NCBI GenBank assembly: GCA_009692585.1
Contig: SHYX01000029.1
Location: forward strand, 1 to 63,229
Direction: 5' to 3'
From: Myxococcales bacterium
Lineage (GTDB): Bacteria > Myxococcota > UBA796 > SXON01
DNA: 63,229 bases
Part shown: one piece after another, positions 1 through 12,097 of the stretch
How positions within the stretch are numbered: position 1 is the first letter of the stretch
How the letters are laid out: the number at the start of each line of letters is the position of its first letter
Translations under genes and position numbers: made by a program
Notes under the pieces: generated by a model
Databases searched by the model: none
Told to the model about the DNA's origin: nothing
The model's input: only the letters and a program-made list of their open reading frames with translations

Positions 1-237
1 TTCGTCGCGTCCGACGGCACGGAGTACCCGCTGGAGAATGTGCTCTTCGACCACATCACCTACTCCGGCGAAGACTCCTCCGGCGAGCCCGTGGAGTACA
101 ACGGCTGGTACTTCCGTGCGTACGACTTCTCGGCCGGCGGCATCGACCACGTCGACGAGACGGCCGATCCCATCACCTGGGAGGCGTACGTCTACGACGA
201 CGCCAGCTCCAAGATCTACTACTACTTCTACTACTAG
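1..237 (+). CDS. C-terminal part of an unknown acidic protein (5' end outside window)
   Basis: The frame is open from base 1 and stops at TAG 235-237, giving the last 78 residues of a longer protein. A GTG at 40 could serve as a start, but the upstream frame reads the same acidic, aromatic style, so I treat it as truncated by the window edge. The segment is rich in Asp, Glu and Tyr and ends in a tyrosine-rich stretch (SSKIYYYFYY). No family recognised. A strong terminator hairpin follows at 251. Confidence 0.6.
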   Translation, partial: FVASDGTEYPLENVLFDHITYSGEDSSGEPVEYNGWYFRAYDFSAGGIDHVDETADPITWEAYVYDDASSKIYYYFYY

Positions 238-250
238 CACGCTGACCGGA

Positions 251-287
251 GCCCGGCGTCGCCTCGACGCCGGGCCTTCGCCGTTTT
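251..287. terminator. Rho-independent terminator between convergent genes
   Basis: A perfect 11-bp GC stem (251-261 with 265-275) closes a CCT loop and is followed on the plus strand by CTTCGCCGTTTT. It lies between the stop of the plus-strand gene (237) and the stop of the minus-strand TPR gene (297), so it can serve the plus-strand transcript and may also end the convergent one. Confidence 0.75.
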
Positions 288-296
288 CCCCCGGCC

Positions 297-1385
297 CTAT
301 CGGCGGTCGATGGGAACCAGTTGCTCCAGCGTCCGGAGCGGACTGGTGCGAATGGCTTCGTATTCCGCGACGAGCCCCGCGAGCTGCGCCCTGTCGCCCC
401 GGGCTCGCGCCAGGTACCAGCGGCTGCCGATCAGCTCCTCGTCACGCTCCCCGGCGAGGGTGTCGGCAAGCCGCTGCGCCTCGTCCAGAAGGCCCTCGTC
501 GACCGACAGCCGGATGCGAATGACATCGGCGTCCGAGCCGGCGAGCACGCCGAAGGCCTTGGCTTCGATGGACGCCCTGGCCTGGGACGTGAGCCCCAAG
601 CGACGCGACCCTTCGATGGCGAGCAGGCGCGCCGCCGCGCCGCGGCGCACCCGCCGGTGCTTCGCGAACACCTCCAGGGCGGTGCCGGGGTCGTCCAGGT
701 CGAGCCAGGCCCGCACGTCGAGCCTGTCAAACTCATCATTGTCGCGACCTTCCCGCGCCCATAGCCTGGCCATGACGTCGAGCAGGTCGACGTCGCCGTG
801 GCGCAGGGCCAGCGCCGCCTCGGCAAATATGGACTCGTCGCGGCGGGGGTCGGCGACCCAGAGCTGTTCGATCGCCGCCTGGCGCAGGACGTCGTCCCCG
901 ACGCGATCCGCGTCGAGGGCAAGCCGAGTGAGCGCACCGGGCATTCCGGGGCGGAGCCTCAGCGCATGCAGGTCCATCGCGACGGCCTCCTGCGGATAAC
1001 CCTGTCGTTCCAGGCAGTTTGCGGTCAGCATCGCCACCTTGGGGCCGAAGGCCAGCGCGTGGGTCCAGGGCAGCAGGTGCTCCAGAGCGCCGCCGCAGCG
1101 ACCGGCGCGCGCGCGCGCCTGGCCCAGCCCCACGTGCGCCTCGGCGTTGTCGGGGTCCCGGAGGACGGCGTCGCGGAATGCGCCCGCGGCGGCCATCGGC
1201 AGGCCGCTGTTGAGCATCGCGTTGCCCCGACGAATGCCGGGCCTCATCCGTCCGGGACCCCCGCCCGGCAAGCCCGCCCCGGCCTTTCCCACGGCGGCCG
1301 GCCCCGCCTTGCCCTCGCCGCGCGGTCCTGCGCTCGCCGGCGCGCCGATCAGGAAAAGCCCGACCAAAAACAGGAGTCGTCGCAT
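297..1385 (-). CDS. secreted TPR-like repeat protein
   Basis: 362 residues. It starts with a classical signal peptide (MRRLLFLVGLFLIGAPASA), so the mature protein is probably periplasmic. A Gly/Pro/Arg-rich linker follows, then helical tetratricopeptide-like repeats (for example AEAHVGLGQARARAGR around residue 80) for the rest of the protein. No enzymatic motif is visible. Its ATG at 1385 shares one base with the stop of the upstream sulfatase-TPR gene (TGATG), so the two are translationally coupled and probably work together, perhaps as scaffold or partner. The exact role is unknown. Confidence 0.7.
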   Translation of the reverse strand: MRRLLFLVGLFLIGAPASAGPRGEGKAGPAAVGKAGAGLPGGGPGRMRPGIRRGNAMLNSGLPMAAAGAFRDAVLRDPDNAEAHVGLGQARARAGRCGGALEHLLPWTHALAFGPKVAMLTANCLERQGYPQEAVAMDLHALRLRPGMPGALTRLALDADRVGDDVLRQAAIEQLWVADPRRDESIFAEAALALRHGDVDLLDVMARLWAREGRDNDEFDRLDVRAWLDLDDPGTALEVFAKHRRVRRGAAARLLAIEGSRRLGLTSQARASIEAKAFGVLAGSDADVIRIRLSVDEGLLDEAQRLADTLAGERDEELIGSRWYLARARGDRAQLAGLVAEYEAIRTSPLRTLEQLVPIDRR

Positions 1386-3679
1386 CAGTGTTTTCCGGGG
1401 CGAGCGATGACATTTTCATTGACAGCAGGGATGCTGGCCGCAGCCGGGGGCGCCGGCTCCTTCCCCAGTGCGGCGTCGTGAAGCGCCTGGGCCTTGAGGA
1501 ACAGCGCACGACCTTCCTCCGGATGCCCCTCCTTGTCCAGCAAGTTGGCCTCCAGCAGCATGATGGCGGCGTCCGCGGGGGCCAGGCGCTTGGCCTCCTG
1601 CAGGCTCGTGCGCGCCGCGCCATAGTCGGCCTGGTTGAACAGGCACTGCGCCACCGCAAGCCGGGTGCTGGCCGATTTCGGATCGAGCAACGCCGCCCGC
1701 TTCGCGATCTCCAGTTGGGCCTGGTAGTCCCGCTCGTCGGCATAGATGCGGGACAGCGCGCGCAGCGCCTCGATGTTGGATGGATGATCGCCCAGCTCCG
1801 CCTCGAGCACCACCACCGCCTCCGTGCTGCGACCCGTGCCCGCCAACACCGCCGCGAGCTGCACGCGCGCCGCCGACCGGGGATTCGCCCCCGCGGACGC
1901 CGCGCGCAGGTAAGCCTCCGCCCGCCCGAATTCCCCACGTCGCATCCAAAAGTGGCCGAGCACCGCCGCCAGACCGAGGTTGTCGGGATCCTCCTCGAAC
2001 CAGACCGTCCCCGCCGTGATGCCGTCGTCCTCCAACCCGACGAAGAGCTGGCAGGTGACGGACACCTCGCGGGCGGTCCGATCCTTGGGGTCGATGTCGA
2101 GCGCCCGCCCGGCGAGTTCCAGCGCCCGCGCGGGGTTTTCGCGCTGCGTGACCGCCGCCAGTTGCGCGAAGGGCCGCGGGTCGTCGGGGAACAGCCGAGT
2201 CGTCTCGGCGAGGAAGGTCTTGGCTTCGTCCTCCCGCTCGGCCTTCATCAACAGGCTGGCCACCCGCATCCGTAGCTCGTAGGCGTCGGGCTTGATCGTC
2301 AGCAGCTTTTTGAGCGCGGGCAGGTTCGTGGTGGGGTCCGCGGCGCGCACCTTCTCGAACTCGTGGATCCCCTGGAGCAACTCTGGGAAGTCCAGCGGAT
2401 CGGGCAACGCGAAGGGATCGACGGCTCCAGTGGCGCCAGAGACGTAGCCAAGGGCCTCGAGCTGGGCGACGGTCGCCGCGTCCAGGCTGCCGCCGCGGGA
2501 GGGCGGCGTGGCGTCCATTGCATCGAGCAGACCGGTGAGCCGCTTGACGTCGTCGGGCCGCGCCGCCGCCAGGTTCGTCAGCTCACCCGGATCGGCCACC
2601 ACATCGTACAGCTCGGGCCGCGGCTTGACGATGAGCTTGAGCGCGCCGTCCGCGACCATGCGGTGCGGGGCGAGCCGCAGCCGATCGGCAAGCTGGTAGC
2701 TCTCGGCGTAGGGCACGGTCGGGCTGCCGGGCTGCACCTTCCCGTCGAGGCCGGCCGGCGCGTCGAGCCCGACGAGCGCCAGGACCGAAGGCATGAAATC
2801 CGCACTCGACACCGCCTCGGCCACCACGCCCGGCTTGACCCCGACGCCGCTCATGATCCAGGGGACGCGCTGGGTGGAGTCATAGGTGTAGAGCCCGTGC
2901 TCGCCTTCCAGGTGGTCCCCGAGGGACTCGCCGTGGTCGCCGATGAGCGCAAACAGCGTCGGGCGACCGGAAAAGGCATCGACGACGCGACCGACCTGAT
3001 CATCTACATAGGCCAGCTCGGCATCGTAGGGCCGACCGGGTTGCAGCCTGGCGTAGCTCTGAGGCGGCCGGTACGGCATGTGCGCGTCGTACAGGTGCAC
3101 CCACAGAAACACGGATTTTTCCTTGGGAACCGTGGCCAGCCACGCCAGCGCGTCACCCACCACCAGGTCGCCGGGGCGCTCGGAATGCCAGTAGTTCTGC
3201 GCCGCCTTTGCCTGCTCCACGCGCGGCGGCATCTCGTCGAAGTACGCATCGAAGCCCTGGGCAAATCCCCACTGCCGGGTGGTCACGAAGGCCGCGGCGC
3301 TGCCCGCCGTGGCGTAACCAGCAGCCTGGAAGACCTCGGCCAGCGTCGTGAAGCGCTCGTGCAGGGGCGTCGCGCCGTTGTCACGGACCTCGGTGTGGAA
3401 GGGGTACAGACCCGTGAAGAGGGTGGCGTGCGCCGGGATGGTCAAGGGCATGACGCCGTAGGCATGCTCGAAGCGCACGCCGGACGCCGCCAACGCATCG
3501 ATGCTGTCGGTGCGGGCGAGCGCGTGCCCGTAGGCGCCGATGCGGTCGGCGCGGGTGGTGTCGAGCGTGATGACGACCACGTCCGGCCGCGCCGCCGCGA
3601 CCGCGGCCGGCGCGGCGGCCGGACCCTCCGCGGGCGTCGACGTCTCGCTCTGACAGGCCATGCCAACCCACAACCACAC
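1385..3679 (-). CDS. sulfatase-fold lipoprotein with C-terminal TPR repeats
   Basis: 764 residues from a GTG start. The N-terminus (MWLWVGMACQ) looks like a very short lipoprotein signal with lipobox Cys9; the frame stays open upstream, so a longer signal is possible. Residues about 32-430 form an alkaline phosphatase/sulfatase-type domain: metal-binding VVITLDTTRADR (Asp40), PLTIPAHATLFTGLYP, and metal ligands in LIGDHGESLGDH. The nucleophile position holds Thr80, not the Cys/Ser that is converted to formylglycine in true sulfatases. Thr is the nucleophile in phosphoethanolamine-transferase-like relatives. Residues about 460-750 are TPR repeats. Probable envelope hydrolase or transferase; substrate unknown. 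It is coupled to the downstream TPR gene. Confidence 0.8.
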   Translation of the reverse strand: MWLWVGMACQSETSTPAEGPAAAPAAVAAARPDVVVITLDTTRADRIGAYGHALARTDSIDALAASGVRFEHAYGVMPLTIPAHATLFTGLYPFHTEVRDNGATPLHERFTTLAEVFQAAGYATAGSAAAFVTTRQWGFAQGFDAYFDEMPPRVEQAKAAQNYWHSERPGDLVVGDALAWLATVPKEKSVFLWVHLYDAHMPYRPPQSYARLQPGRPYDAELAYVDDQVGRVVDAFSGRPTLFALIGDHGESLGDHLEGEHGLYTYDSTQRVPWIMSGVGVKPGVVAEAVSSADFMPSVLALVGLDAPAGLDGKVQPGSPTVPYAESYQLADRLRLAPHRMVADGALKLIVKPRPELYDVVADPGELTNLAAARPDDVKRLTGLLDAMDATPPSRGGSLDAATVAQLEALGYVSGATGAVDPFALPDPLDFPELLQGIHEFEKVRAADPTTNLPALKKLLTIKPDAYELRMRVASLLMKAEREDEAKTFLAETTRLFPDDPRPFAQLAAVTQRENPARALELAGRALDIDPKDRTAREVSVTCQLFVGLEDDGITAGTVWFEEDPDNLGLAAVLGHFWMRRGEFGRAEAYLRAASAGANPRSAARVQLAAVLAGTGRSTEAVVVLEAELGDHPSNIEALRALSRIYADERDYQAQLEIAKRAALLDPKSASTRLAVAQCLFNQADYGAARTSLQEAKRLAPADAAIMLLEANLLDKEGHPEEGRALFLKAQALHDAALGKEPAPPAAASIPAVNENVIARPGKH

Positions 3680-3786
3680 CGGGCGCTCCGAACGGGGCCA
3701 CCCTACCGCCAGTTGACGGTGCGAGCAACGACCGTGGGGTCAGGGATTGTCCGTGCCGCCGCCGGCCCTGCCGGATACCCGCACGC

Positions 3787-4470
3787 GTGCTCGTGCTCCT
3801 GGCCATCGCCGCCGCAAGCCCGCTGCTGCCCCAACTCGCCGACGAGGGCTTCGCGGTCGGCCTCGCCGCCTCGACCAGTACGATCACCGACGTTCTCGTC
3901 GATCCCGCCTGCGCACCCGAGAGCGCGTGCGCCGCCCACCGGCACCGCGCTGGCTACGGCGGCGCGTTGCTCCTCCAGGTGGCCCCCTTTGTCGGCGCCT
4001 GGCTGGCGCTGGGCGCCGAGACCGTCACCGTGACCCAGGCAGAATACAAGGCCGAGGGCATGGCGCTGGACGGGGGACTCACCGTGAACCTCCGGCCCCA
4101 GGCCGACGTCGGCGCGCTGCTGTGGGCCTCGGGCGCCTACGCCACCGGCGGGGCCGAGGGGGGGGACAACGCCCAGCGCTGGGGCGTCCGCGTGGGGGGC
4201 GCCGCGCGTTTCGGGCAACCTGACGACCAGGCCGGCGCCTGGGTGGGCGGCGAGTTGGTGGTCCCCGGGCGCGACCTCACTCAGGTCCTGGGCGGCACCG
4301 TGGAGGTCGCGCTGGTGCCGGTCGTGCCGGTCTCGGTCACCGGGGGGTTCGTCCTATGGAGTCCGCCGTTGGGGGTCTCGACGCGGGACGTACCCCGCGC
4401 GTTCTTCCGCGGTCATGCCTCCCTGGGTGCCGAGAACGGCCTGGGCGTCGGCGTGGGCGCCACCTTCTGA
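3787..4470 (+). CDS. secreted beta-rich protein, outer-membrane type
   Basis: 227 residues from GTG 3787, with a short hydrophobic leader (MLVLLAIAAASP). The mature part alternates small and hydrophobic residues with Gly, with many short beta stretches, and ends in an aromatic residue (GLGVGVGATF). That pattern is typical of small outer-membrane beta barrels, where a C-terminal Phe is recognised by the assembly machinery. No family or ligand recognised. It stands alone between divergent and convergent minus-strand genes. Function is unknown; the barrel assignment is inference from composition. Confidence 0.6.
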   Translation: MLVLLAIAAASPLLPQLADEGFAVGLAASTSTITDVLVDPACAPESACAAHRHRAGYGGALLLQVAPFVGAWLALGAETVTVTQAEYKAEGMALDGGLTVNLRPQADVGALLWASGAYATGGAEGGDNAQRWGVRVGGAARFGQPDDQAGAWVGGELVVPGRDLTQVLGGTVEVALVPVVPVSVTGGFVLWSPPLGVSTRDVPRAFFRGHASLGAENGLGVGVGATF

Positions 4471-4486
4471 AACGGCGGCGGGAAGG

Positions 4487-7251
<2,765 letters not shown>

Positions 7252-7305
7252 TTATCATGGCGGCGCCGCGAGAACTCCGGTAGGATCGCCGAGCCAGGAT
7301 CGCCG

Positions 7306-7608
7306 ATGAGCCCCGACGCCCTCGTTGCCGAGATGACCCGGCGATATCTCCCGAACAAGGTGCCGCGGGCCCTGGTGTACTACCTGAGCATCGGCGAGAA
7401 CAAATACACCATGCGCCTCGACGCCGGCGCGTGTACGATCACCCAAGGTAAGGTCGAAGGCGCGGATTGCGTCATCAAGGCCCATCCGGACGTCTTCGAG
7501 AACCTCGTCATCAAGCGCAAAGCGCCGGGCCCGCTGGACATCGCGCGCGGCCGCTTCAAGACCAACGATGTCGCCCTGCTTGCGCTCTTGGGAGATTGTT
7601 TCCGTTAG
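7306..7608 (+). CDS. SCP2 sterol-carrier-like domain protein
   Basis: 100 residues from ATG 7306. The start follows the divergent ligA promoter region, and in-frame upstream sequence does not look coding. The sequence (LSIGENKYTMRLDAGACTIT, then IKAHPDVFENLVIKRKAPGP) matches the SCP2 fold: an alternating beta sheet with a PDVF-type turn and the 'GxLKI/FKTND' helix near the end. SCP2 domains bind lipids or other hydrophobic ligands. Only 6 bases separate its stop from the rho-like gene, so the two may be cotranscribed. The ligand is unknown. Confidence 0.75.
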   Translation: MSPDALVAEMTRRYLPNKVPRALVYYLSIGENKYTMRLDAGACTITQGKVEGADCVIKAHPDVFENLVIKRKAPGPLDIARGRFKTNDVALLALLGDCFR

Positions 7609-7614
7609 TCACCC

Positions 7615-8751
7615 ATGCCGCCCGCCGCCACGCCTCCCCTCCCCCACCGGCCCATGACCCCTCCTGACCCCGCCAGCCTCCGCACCCTCGGGCTCACCGA
7701 GCTCGTGCAGGTCGCGCGCACCTACAACGTCGAGAATGCGTCGAGCTTGCGACGCCGTGAGCTGATCGCGTCGATCCTACGGCAAACGCCCAGCGCCGGC
7801 ACCACCGACGGCGAGGGTGTGCTCGAGATCCTGTCCGATGGCTTCGGTTTTTTGCGCGCCGCCGAGTATGGGTACCTTCCCGGCGCCGAGGACATCTACG
7901 TCAGCCCGTCGCAGATTCGTAGGTTCAACCTACGCACGGGCGACGTGGTCCGCGGAAACGTGCGCGCGCCGAAGGACAACGAACGGTACTTCGCCCTCAT
8001 CAAGGTCGAGGAGGTCAATCGCGGCAGTCCGGAAGGCACCCGCGACAAGGTGTTCTTCGACAACCTCACGCCGATCCACCCCAGGCGGCGGCTGCTGCTC
8101 GGCGCCGGCTCGGGCGGGGACGACCCGGTCCGCCAGATCGACCAGCTTGCGCCGCTCGGGTTCGGGCAACGCTCGTTCTTGAGGGCCCACGGGCGCGCCG
8201 GCATCGCCCCGGTGTTGCGCGCGATCGCCGCGGGCGTGCATCAAAACCACCCCACGGCAACGCTGTACACCCTCCTGGTGGCCGAACGGCCGGAGGACGT
8301 GACCGAAGCCCAGCGGGTGCTGCCGGGCGAAGTGGCGGCCACGACCTTCGACGAGCCGGAGTCTCGGCACCTCCAGGTGGCCGAGATGGTGATCGAGCGG
8401 GCCAAGCGGAATGTCGAAGCGCGCGGGGACGCCGTGGTGCTCTTCGACTCGGCCAGCCGCCTGATCCGCGCCGCGGCCGGCGCCGTGACGCCGACGGGCC
8501 GGCTCGTCGGCGGCATCGATGTCGGCATCGTGCAGCGCACTCGGCGGCTCCTGGCCGCGGCGCGAAACCTCGAAGAGGGCGGCAGCCTCACCATCCTCTG
8601 CGTACTCGACGATGACGATGCACTGAGCGCCGAGCTGGCCGGCATCGAGAACCACCGGTTGCGCTTCGACCCGCGCGGCGAACTGGACCCGGAGCGCTGC
8701 AGCACCGAACGGCGCGAACTGCTTGACAAGTCGCTGCGGTCGGGTGAGTAG
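7615..8751 (+). CDS. rho: Rho-like protein with degenerate ATP-binding loop
   Basis: 378 residues (E. coli Rho 419). The N-terminal RNA-binding OB fold is very well kept: DGFGFLR (75-81) and [18 protein letters not shown] (93-110). The ATPase half aligns without gaps across [25 protein letters not shown]-like [10 protein letters not shown] and EEGGSLTI. However, the P-loop is AHGRAGIAP (191-199) instead of APPKAGKTT, so both lysines and the Thr are gone. The Walker-B Asp278 (VVLFD) remains, but the catalytic DER is AER (223-225), and the EEFKGTGN R-loop is absent. The protein should bind RNA but not hydrolyse ATP as Rho does. It sits in the classical order rho-rpmE-prfA-prmC. An alternative start is ATG 7654. 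Whether a normal rho exists elsewhere cannot be seen. Confidence 0.85.
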   Translation: MPPAATPPLPHRPMTPPDPASLRTLGLTELVQVARTYNVENASSLRRRELIASILRQTPSAGTTDGEGVLEILSDGFGFLRAAEYGYLPGAEDIYVSPSQIRRFNLRTGDVVRGNVRAPKDNERYFALIKVEEVNRGSPEGTRDKVFFDNLTPIHPRRRLLLGAGSGGDDPVRQIDQLAPLGFGQRSFLRAHGRAGIAPVLRAIAAGVHQNHPTATLYTLLVAERPEDVTEAQRVLPGEVAATTFDEPESRHLQVAEMVIERAKRNVEARGDAVVLFDSASRLIRAAAGAVTPTGRLVGGIDVGIVQRTRRLLAAARNLEEGGSLTILCVLDDDDALSAELAGIENHRLRFDPRGELDPERCSTERRELLDKSLRSGE

Positions 8752-8777
8752 CGGCCGCTTCTGCATCCGAGGGTCCC

Positions 8778-9029
8778 ATGAAAGCCGACATCCACCCCGC
8801 GCTCCATCCCGTCGTCTTCGTCGACTCCGGCGCCGGCACCGAGTTCGTGACGCGCTCCACGATGACCTCGAAGAGCACCCGTGACATCGACGGCGTGCTT
8901 CATCAGGTCGTCTTCGTCGACATCAGCTCCAGCAGCCATCCCTTCTACACCGGCAAGCAGCGCGCGATCAGCGTGGCGGGCCGTGTGGAACGCTTCAACA
9001 AGAAGTACGGCGTCGCCAAGGCAGAGTAG
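8778..9029 (+). CDS. rpmE: 50S ribosomal protein L31, type B
   Basis: 83 residues. [20 protein letters not shown] and the end [20 protein letters not shown] are diagnostic for L31. It lacks the CxxC pairs of the zinc form, so it is the zinc-independent type B (YkgM/RpmE2-like). L31 bridges the two ribosomal subunits. A GAGGG ribosome-binding site lies just before ATG 8778. It is placed between rho and prfA, as in many bacteria, and is likely cotranscribed with them. Confidence 0.95.
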   Translation: MKADIHPALHPVVFVDSGAGTEFVTRSTMTSKSTRDIDGVLHQVVFVDISSSSHPFYTGKQRAISVAGRVERFNKKYGVAKAE

Positions 9030-9035
9030 GGTCCA

Positions 9036-10127
9036 GTGTTCCGACTCGACGAGTTCGAGGCCCGCCTGGGCGAGCTGGACCGTCAGCTCATGGATCCGGC
9101 GCTGGCCGGTCAGCGGAACAAGTTCAAGGAGATCAGCCGCGAGCACGCGGGCGTCACGCGGATGGTCGATCTGGCCCGCGAGATGGCCAGGCTCGAGGTC
9201 GAACGTGCCGATCTCAAGGACATGCTCGCGGATCCCGACATGCGGGAGGAGGCCGAGGGCGAAAAAGCGCGCATCGACGCCAAACTTCCGGAGCTTGAAA
9301 CCAGCCTTCGGCTGATGATGCTCCCTCAGGACCCCTACGAGGGGCGGCCGTTGCTCCTGGAGATTCGTGCCGGAACCGGCGGCGACGAAGCGGCGCTCTT
9401 CGCGGCTGACCTCTTCCGCATGTACAGCCGCTATGCCGACCAGATGCGCTGGCGCCTGGAGATCATCTCGATGCACGAGGTGTACGTGGGGGGCACGGCG
9501 ACGGGGTTCAAGGAGGTCATCGCCTCGTTGACCGGCGACACCGCCTACCGCTTCCTCAAGTACGAAGCCGGGGTCCACCGCGTTCAGCGCGTGCCGCTGA
9601 CCGAGACCCAGGGGCGCATCCACACCTCGGCCGCTACCGTCGCGATTCTGCCCGAGCCCGAAGAGGTCGAGATCAAGATCAGCGAAAAAGAGCTGCGGAT
9701 CGACGTCTTCCGCGCCGGTGGTCCGGGCGGCCAGTCGGTGAACACGACCGACTCGGCGGTGCGTCTCACCCACCTCCCCTCGGGCCTGGTCGTCATCTGC
9801 CAGGACGAGAAGTCGCAGACCAAGAACAAGGCCAAGGCGCTCAAGGTGCTGATGGCGCGGCTCTTGGAGAAGGAGCGCTCCGAACGCGACGCAGCCGAAG
9901 CGGCCGACCGGCGCTCCCAGGTGGGCTCGGGCGATCGCAGCGAGCGCATCCGCACCTACAACTTCCCGCAGAACCGGGTCACGGACCACCGGGTCACCGG
10001 CAAGGATGGCAGCACCTTCACCCTGTACAAGCTCGACAAGGTCATCGCGGGTGATCTCGACGAGCTGCTGGGCGGCGTCGGCGGGTTCTTTCAGGCCGAG
10101 GCCCTGCGGCTGGCGGAAGGGCGCTGA
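9036..10127 (+). CDS. prfA: peptide chain release factor 1
   Basis: 363 residues from GTG 9036, 6 bases after rpmE. It recognises UAA and UAG. The codon-reading PxT tripeptide appears as PLT in [16 protein letters not shown], which identifies RF1 rather than RF2. The peptidyl-transfer GGQ motif is in [17 protein letters not shown]. Its Gln is methylated by PrmC, encoded immediately downstream. Full length, with the usual helical N-terminal domain and basic C-terminus. Confidence 0.97.
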   Translation: MFRLDEFEARLGELDRQLMDPALAGQRNKFKEISREHAGVTRMVDLAREMARLEVERADLKDMLADPDMREEAEGEKARIDAKLPELETSLRLMMLPQDPYEGRPLLLEIRAGTGGDEAALFAADLFRMYSRYADQMRWRLEIISMHEVYVGGTATGFKEVIASLTGDTAYRFLKYEAGVHRVQRVPLTETQGRIHTSAATVAILPEPEEVEIKISEKELRIDVFRAGGPGGQSVNTTDSAVRLTHLPSGLVVICQDEKSQTKNKAKALKVLMARLLEKERSERDAAEAADRRSQVGSGDRSERIRTYNFPQNRVTDHRVTGKDGSTFTLYKLDKVIAGDLDELLGGVGGFFQAEALRLAEGR

Positions 10128-10135
10128 GCGTACCG

Positions 10136-10981
10136 ATGAAGCCCCTGGTCGAGGTCCTCCTTGCCACCACGGAGTTCTTCAAGGGGCGCGGCATTCCATC
10201 GGCGCGTCTGGACGCAGAATTGCTGATCGGCGACGCGCTCGGACTCGATCGGGTCGGGGTGTACCTGGCGTTCGACCGGCCGCTCGTGGAGGCGGAGCTG
10301 GGCGAGATCCGCGCGCGGGTGCGGCGCCGGGGCGCGCGCGAACCCCTGGCCTGGATCGTCGGCCATCGAGAGTTCTACGGCCGCGAGTTCGCGGTGGGCC
10401 CGGGGGTGCTGGTGCCCCGGCCGGACACCGAAACCCTGGTCGAAGCCATGCTGGCACCCTGCCGCGAGGCCGATCCCATCTACGTCGCCGACGTCGGCAG
10501 CGGCTCCGGCTGCATCGGGCTGACCCTCGCCGCCGAGGTGCCGGGCCTGCGGCTGTACGCGACCGACGTCGGCGAGGCGCCGCTGGCGTACACCCGGAAG
10601 AACACCGAGCGTCTGGGGCTCCTGGACCGCGTCGCCGTCTTGCGCGGGCCGCTTCTGGACGCCGTGCCCGCCTCGCGACCGCTCGACTGGGTGGTCAGCA
10701 ACCCGCCCTACGTGCCCCGGAGCGACCTTGCCGCGTGCCAGCCCGAGGTCCGCGACCACGAGCCACGCCTGGCCCTGGATGGGGGGCGGGACGGCCTCGA
10801 CGTCTACCGCGCGTTGATACCGGTCGCCGCCGCGCGCGCGCGGGTGGGCGTGGCCGTCGAGGTCGGAATCCATCAGGCCCAGGCGGTGGCGGCGCTGATG
10901 CAGGCCGCGGGGCTGCATTCGGTCGAAACCCGCCGCGATCTCGCCGGCGTCGAGCGCGTGGTGATCGGGCGCCGGCGCTGA
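10136..10981 (+). CDS. prmC: release factor glutamine methyltransferase PrmC
   Basis: 281 residues. It methylates the GGQ glutamine of RF1 and RF2 using S-adenosylmethionine. SAM-binding motif I is VADVGSGSGCIGLTL (about 120-134), and the substrate-glutamine motif NPPYVP is at about 188. The helical N-terminal substrate domain (LDAELLIGDALGLDR) is present. It is 8 bases downstream of prfA, the usual pairing of enzyme and substrate. Its stop is part of a hairpin shared with the convergent permease gene. Confidence 0.95.
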   Translation: MKPLVEVLLATTEFFKGRGIPSARLDAELLIGDALGLDRVGVYLAFDRPLVEAELGEIRARVRRRGAREPLAWIVGHREFYGREFAVGPGVLVPRPDTETLVEAMLAPCREADPIYVADVGSGSGCIGLTLAAEVPGLRLYATDVGEAPLAYTRKNTERLGLLDRVAVLRGPLLDAVPASRPLDWVVSNPPYVPRSDLAACQPEVRDHEPRLALDGGRDGLDVYRALIPVAAARARVGVAVEVGIHQAQAVAALMQAAGLHSVETRRDLAGVERVVIGRRR

Positions 10982-10993
10982 CCGTCAGCGCCG
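10973..10993. terminator. candidate bidirectional hairpin at convergent stops
   Basis: A 9-bp perfect stem (10973-10981 with 10985-10993) with a CCG loop includes the stop codons of both prmC and the convergent permease gene. No T-tract follows on either side, so intrinsic termination is uncertain. It could instead block ribosome or polymerase collision. Confidence 0.35.
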
Positions 10994-12097
10994 ATAGGTC
11001 CGGCTCGCCCGCCACTGGTCGAGCGCCCACGCGCCGACCACCGCCAGCGCCGCGGTGACGGGCACCGCAACGATGATGCCGACGATGCCGAAGACGTTGC
11101 CGCCCACCAGGATGGCCAACATCACCACCATCGGGTGCAGGCCGACGCGATCGCCGACCAGGAGCGGCGTGAGCACCGTCCCCTCGAGCGCCTGCGCCAC
11201 GATGAGCGTGCCGGCAACGGCGCCGACGTGCCAATCTCCCCCAAACTTCAGGAGCGCCAGCGAGACCGCCAGCGCGCCGGTGATGAGCGGGCCGATGTAC
11301 GGGAGCAGGAACAGCGCCCCGCCCAGGAGCCCGACCGTGACCGAGAGATCGATGCCCGACACGCTGAAGCCGATCGAGTACACCATCCCCAGGATCACGG
11401 CCACCGTCAGCTGGCCGCGCACCCACCCGGCCAGACGCGCGTCGATCTCGGACGCGAGACGGCGGGTCGTCGGCTGGGCGCGGAGGGGTGCCAACTGCCC
11501 GACGAAGGCGACGAGCGCCGGCCAGTCGCGGAGCAGGAAGAACGTGAAGAGGGGGAGGAGGGACAGCGACAGGACCGCGAGCAGGAGCGACAATCCCCCG
11601 GTCGCGGCGCTGGTGACCCACTGCTGGATGTGCGCCCGCACGTCCGGCGTCAACTTCTTGAGGTACTCGGGCGCCATCGCGCCGAACTCGCCGATGTCGA
11701 CGGGGAGGTCCACGCCGAAGCGCCGCTCGAGGCCGGCGACGAAGGGCCCGAATTCGGCGGCTACCCGCTCGAAGTAGGGCTTGAGGTTCTCGGTGAGGTG
11801 GGCGACCTGGCGCGCGGCGTCGGGCACGACCCACACCGCGACGACCGTAGCCGCCGCCAGGAGGGCGGCCGAGACCATGGCGATGCCCACGTCGCGCGAC
11901 GCTCCGCGCGCCTGGAGGGCGCTGACCGGCCGGTCGAGCAACCACGCGAAGACCGCCGACGCAAGACAGATCGACACCACCGACCGCGTCACCCAGAGGG
12001 TGCCGCCGAACAGGACCACCGCCACGCCGGCCCAGGCCAGGATCGACCACGACCACCCTGGACGCGGGGGGCGGCGCATCGGGAGGGGAGCGTTCAC
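10985..12097 (-). CDS. AI-2E family transporter (PerM/TqsA-like permease)
   Basis: 370 residues from GTG 12097, which overlaps the upstream stop as GTGA; ATG 12079 is an alternative. The architecture fits the AI-2E exporter family: paired N-terminal membrane segments, a long amphipathic periplasmic region with FERVAAEFGPFVAGL, then a C-terminal bundle with LFLLPYIGPLITG and LVGDRVGLHPMVVMLAILVG. Members include the autoinducer-2 exporter TqsA and Na+/H+ antiporter-like proteins, so the substrate cannot be named. It is the last gene of a dnaE-LPP20-like-permease operon. Confidence 0.85.
   Translation of the reverse strand: MNAPLPMRRPPRPGWSWSILAWAGVAVVLFGGTLWVTRSVVSICLASAVFAWLLDRPVSALQARGASRDVGIAMVSAALLAAATVVAVWVVPDAARQVAHLTENLKPYFERVAAEFGPFVAGLERRFGVDLPVDIGEFGAMAPEYLKKLTPDVRAHIQQWVTSAATGGLSLLLAVLSLSLLPLFTFFLLRDWPALVAFVGQLAPLRAQPTTRRLASEIDARLAGWVRGQLTVAVILGMVYSIGFSVSGIDLSVTVGLLGGALFLLPYIGPLITGALAVSLALLKFGGDWHVGAVAGTLIVAQALEGTVLTPLLVGDRVGLHPMVVMLAILVGGNVFGIVGIIVAVPVTAALAVVGAWALDQWRASRTYRR

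Noticed and set aside
2363..4033. Long plus-strand open frame opposite the sulfatase gene
   Set aside because: Arg/His/Gly-rich shadow typical of high-GC DNA; the minus-strand frame has clear domains.
8241..9989. Long minus-strand open frame opposite rho, rpmE and prfA
   Set aside because: Covers three well-recognised plus-strand genes and shows no domain of its own.
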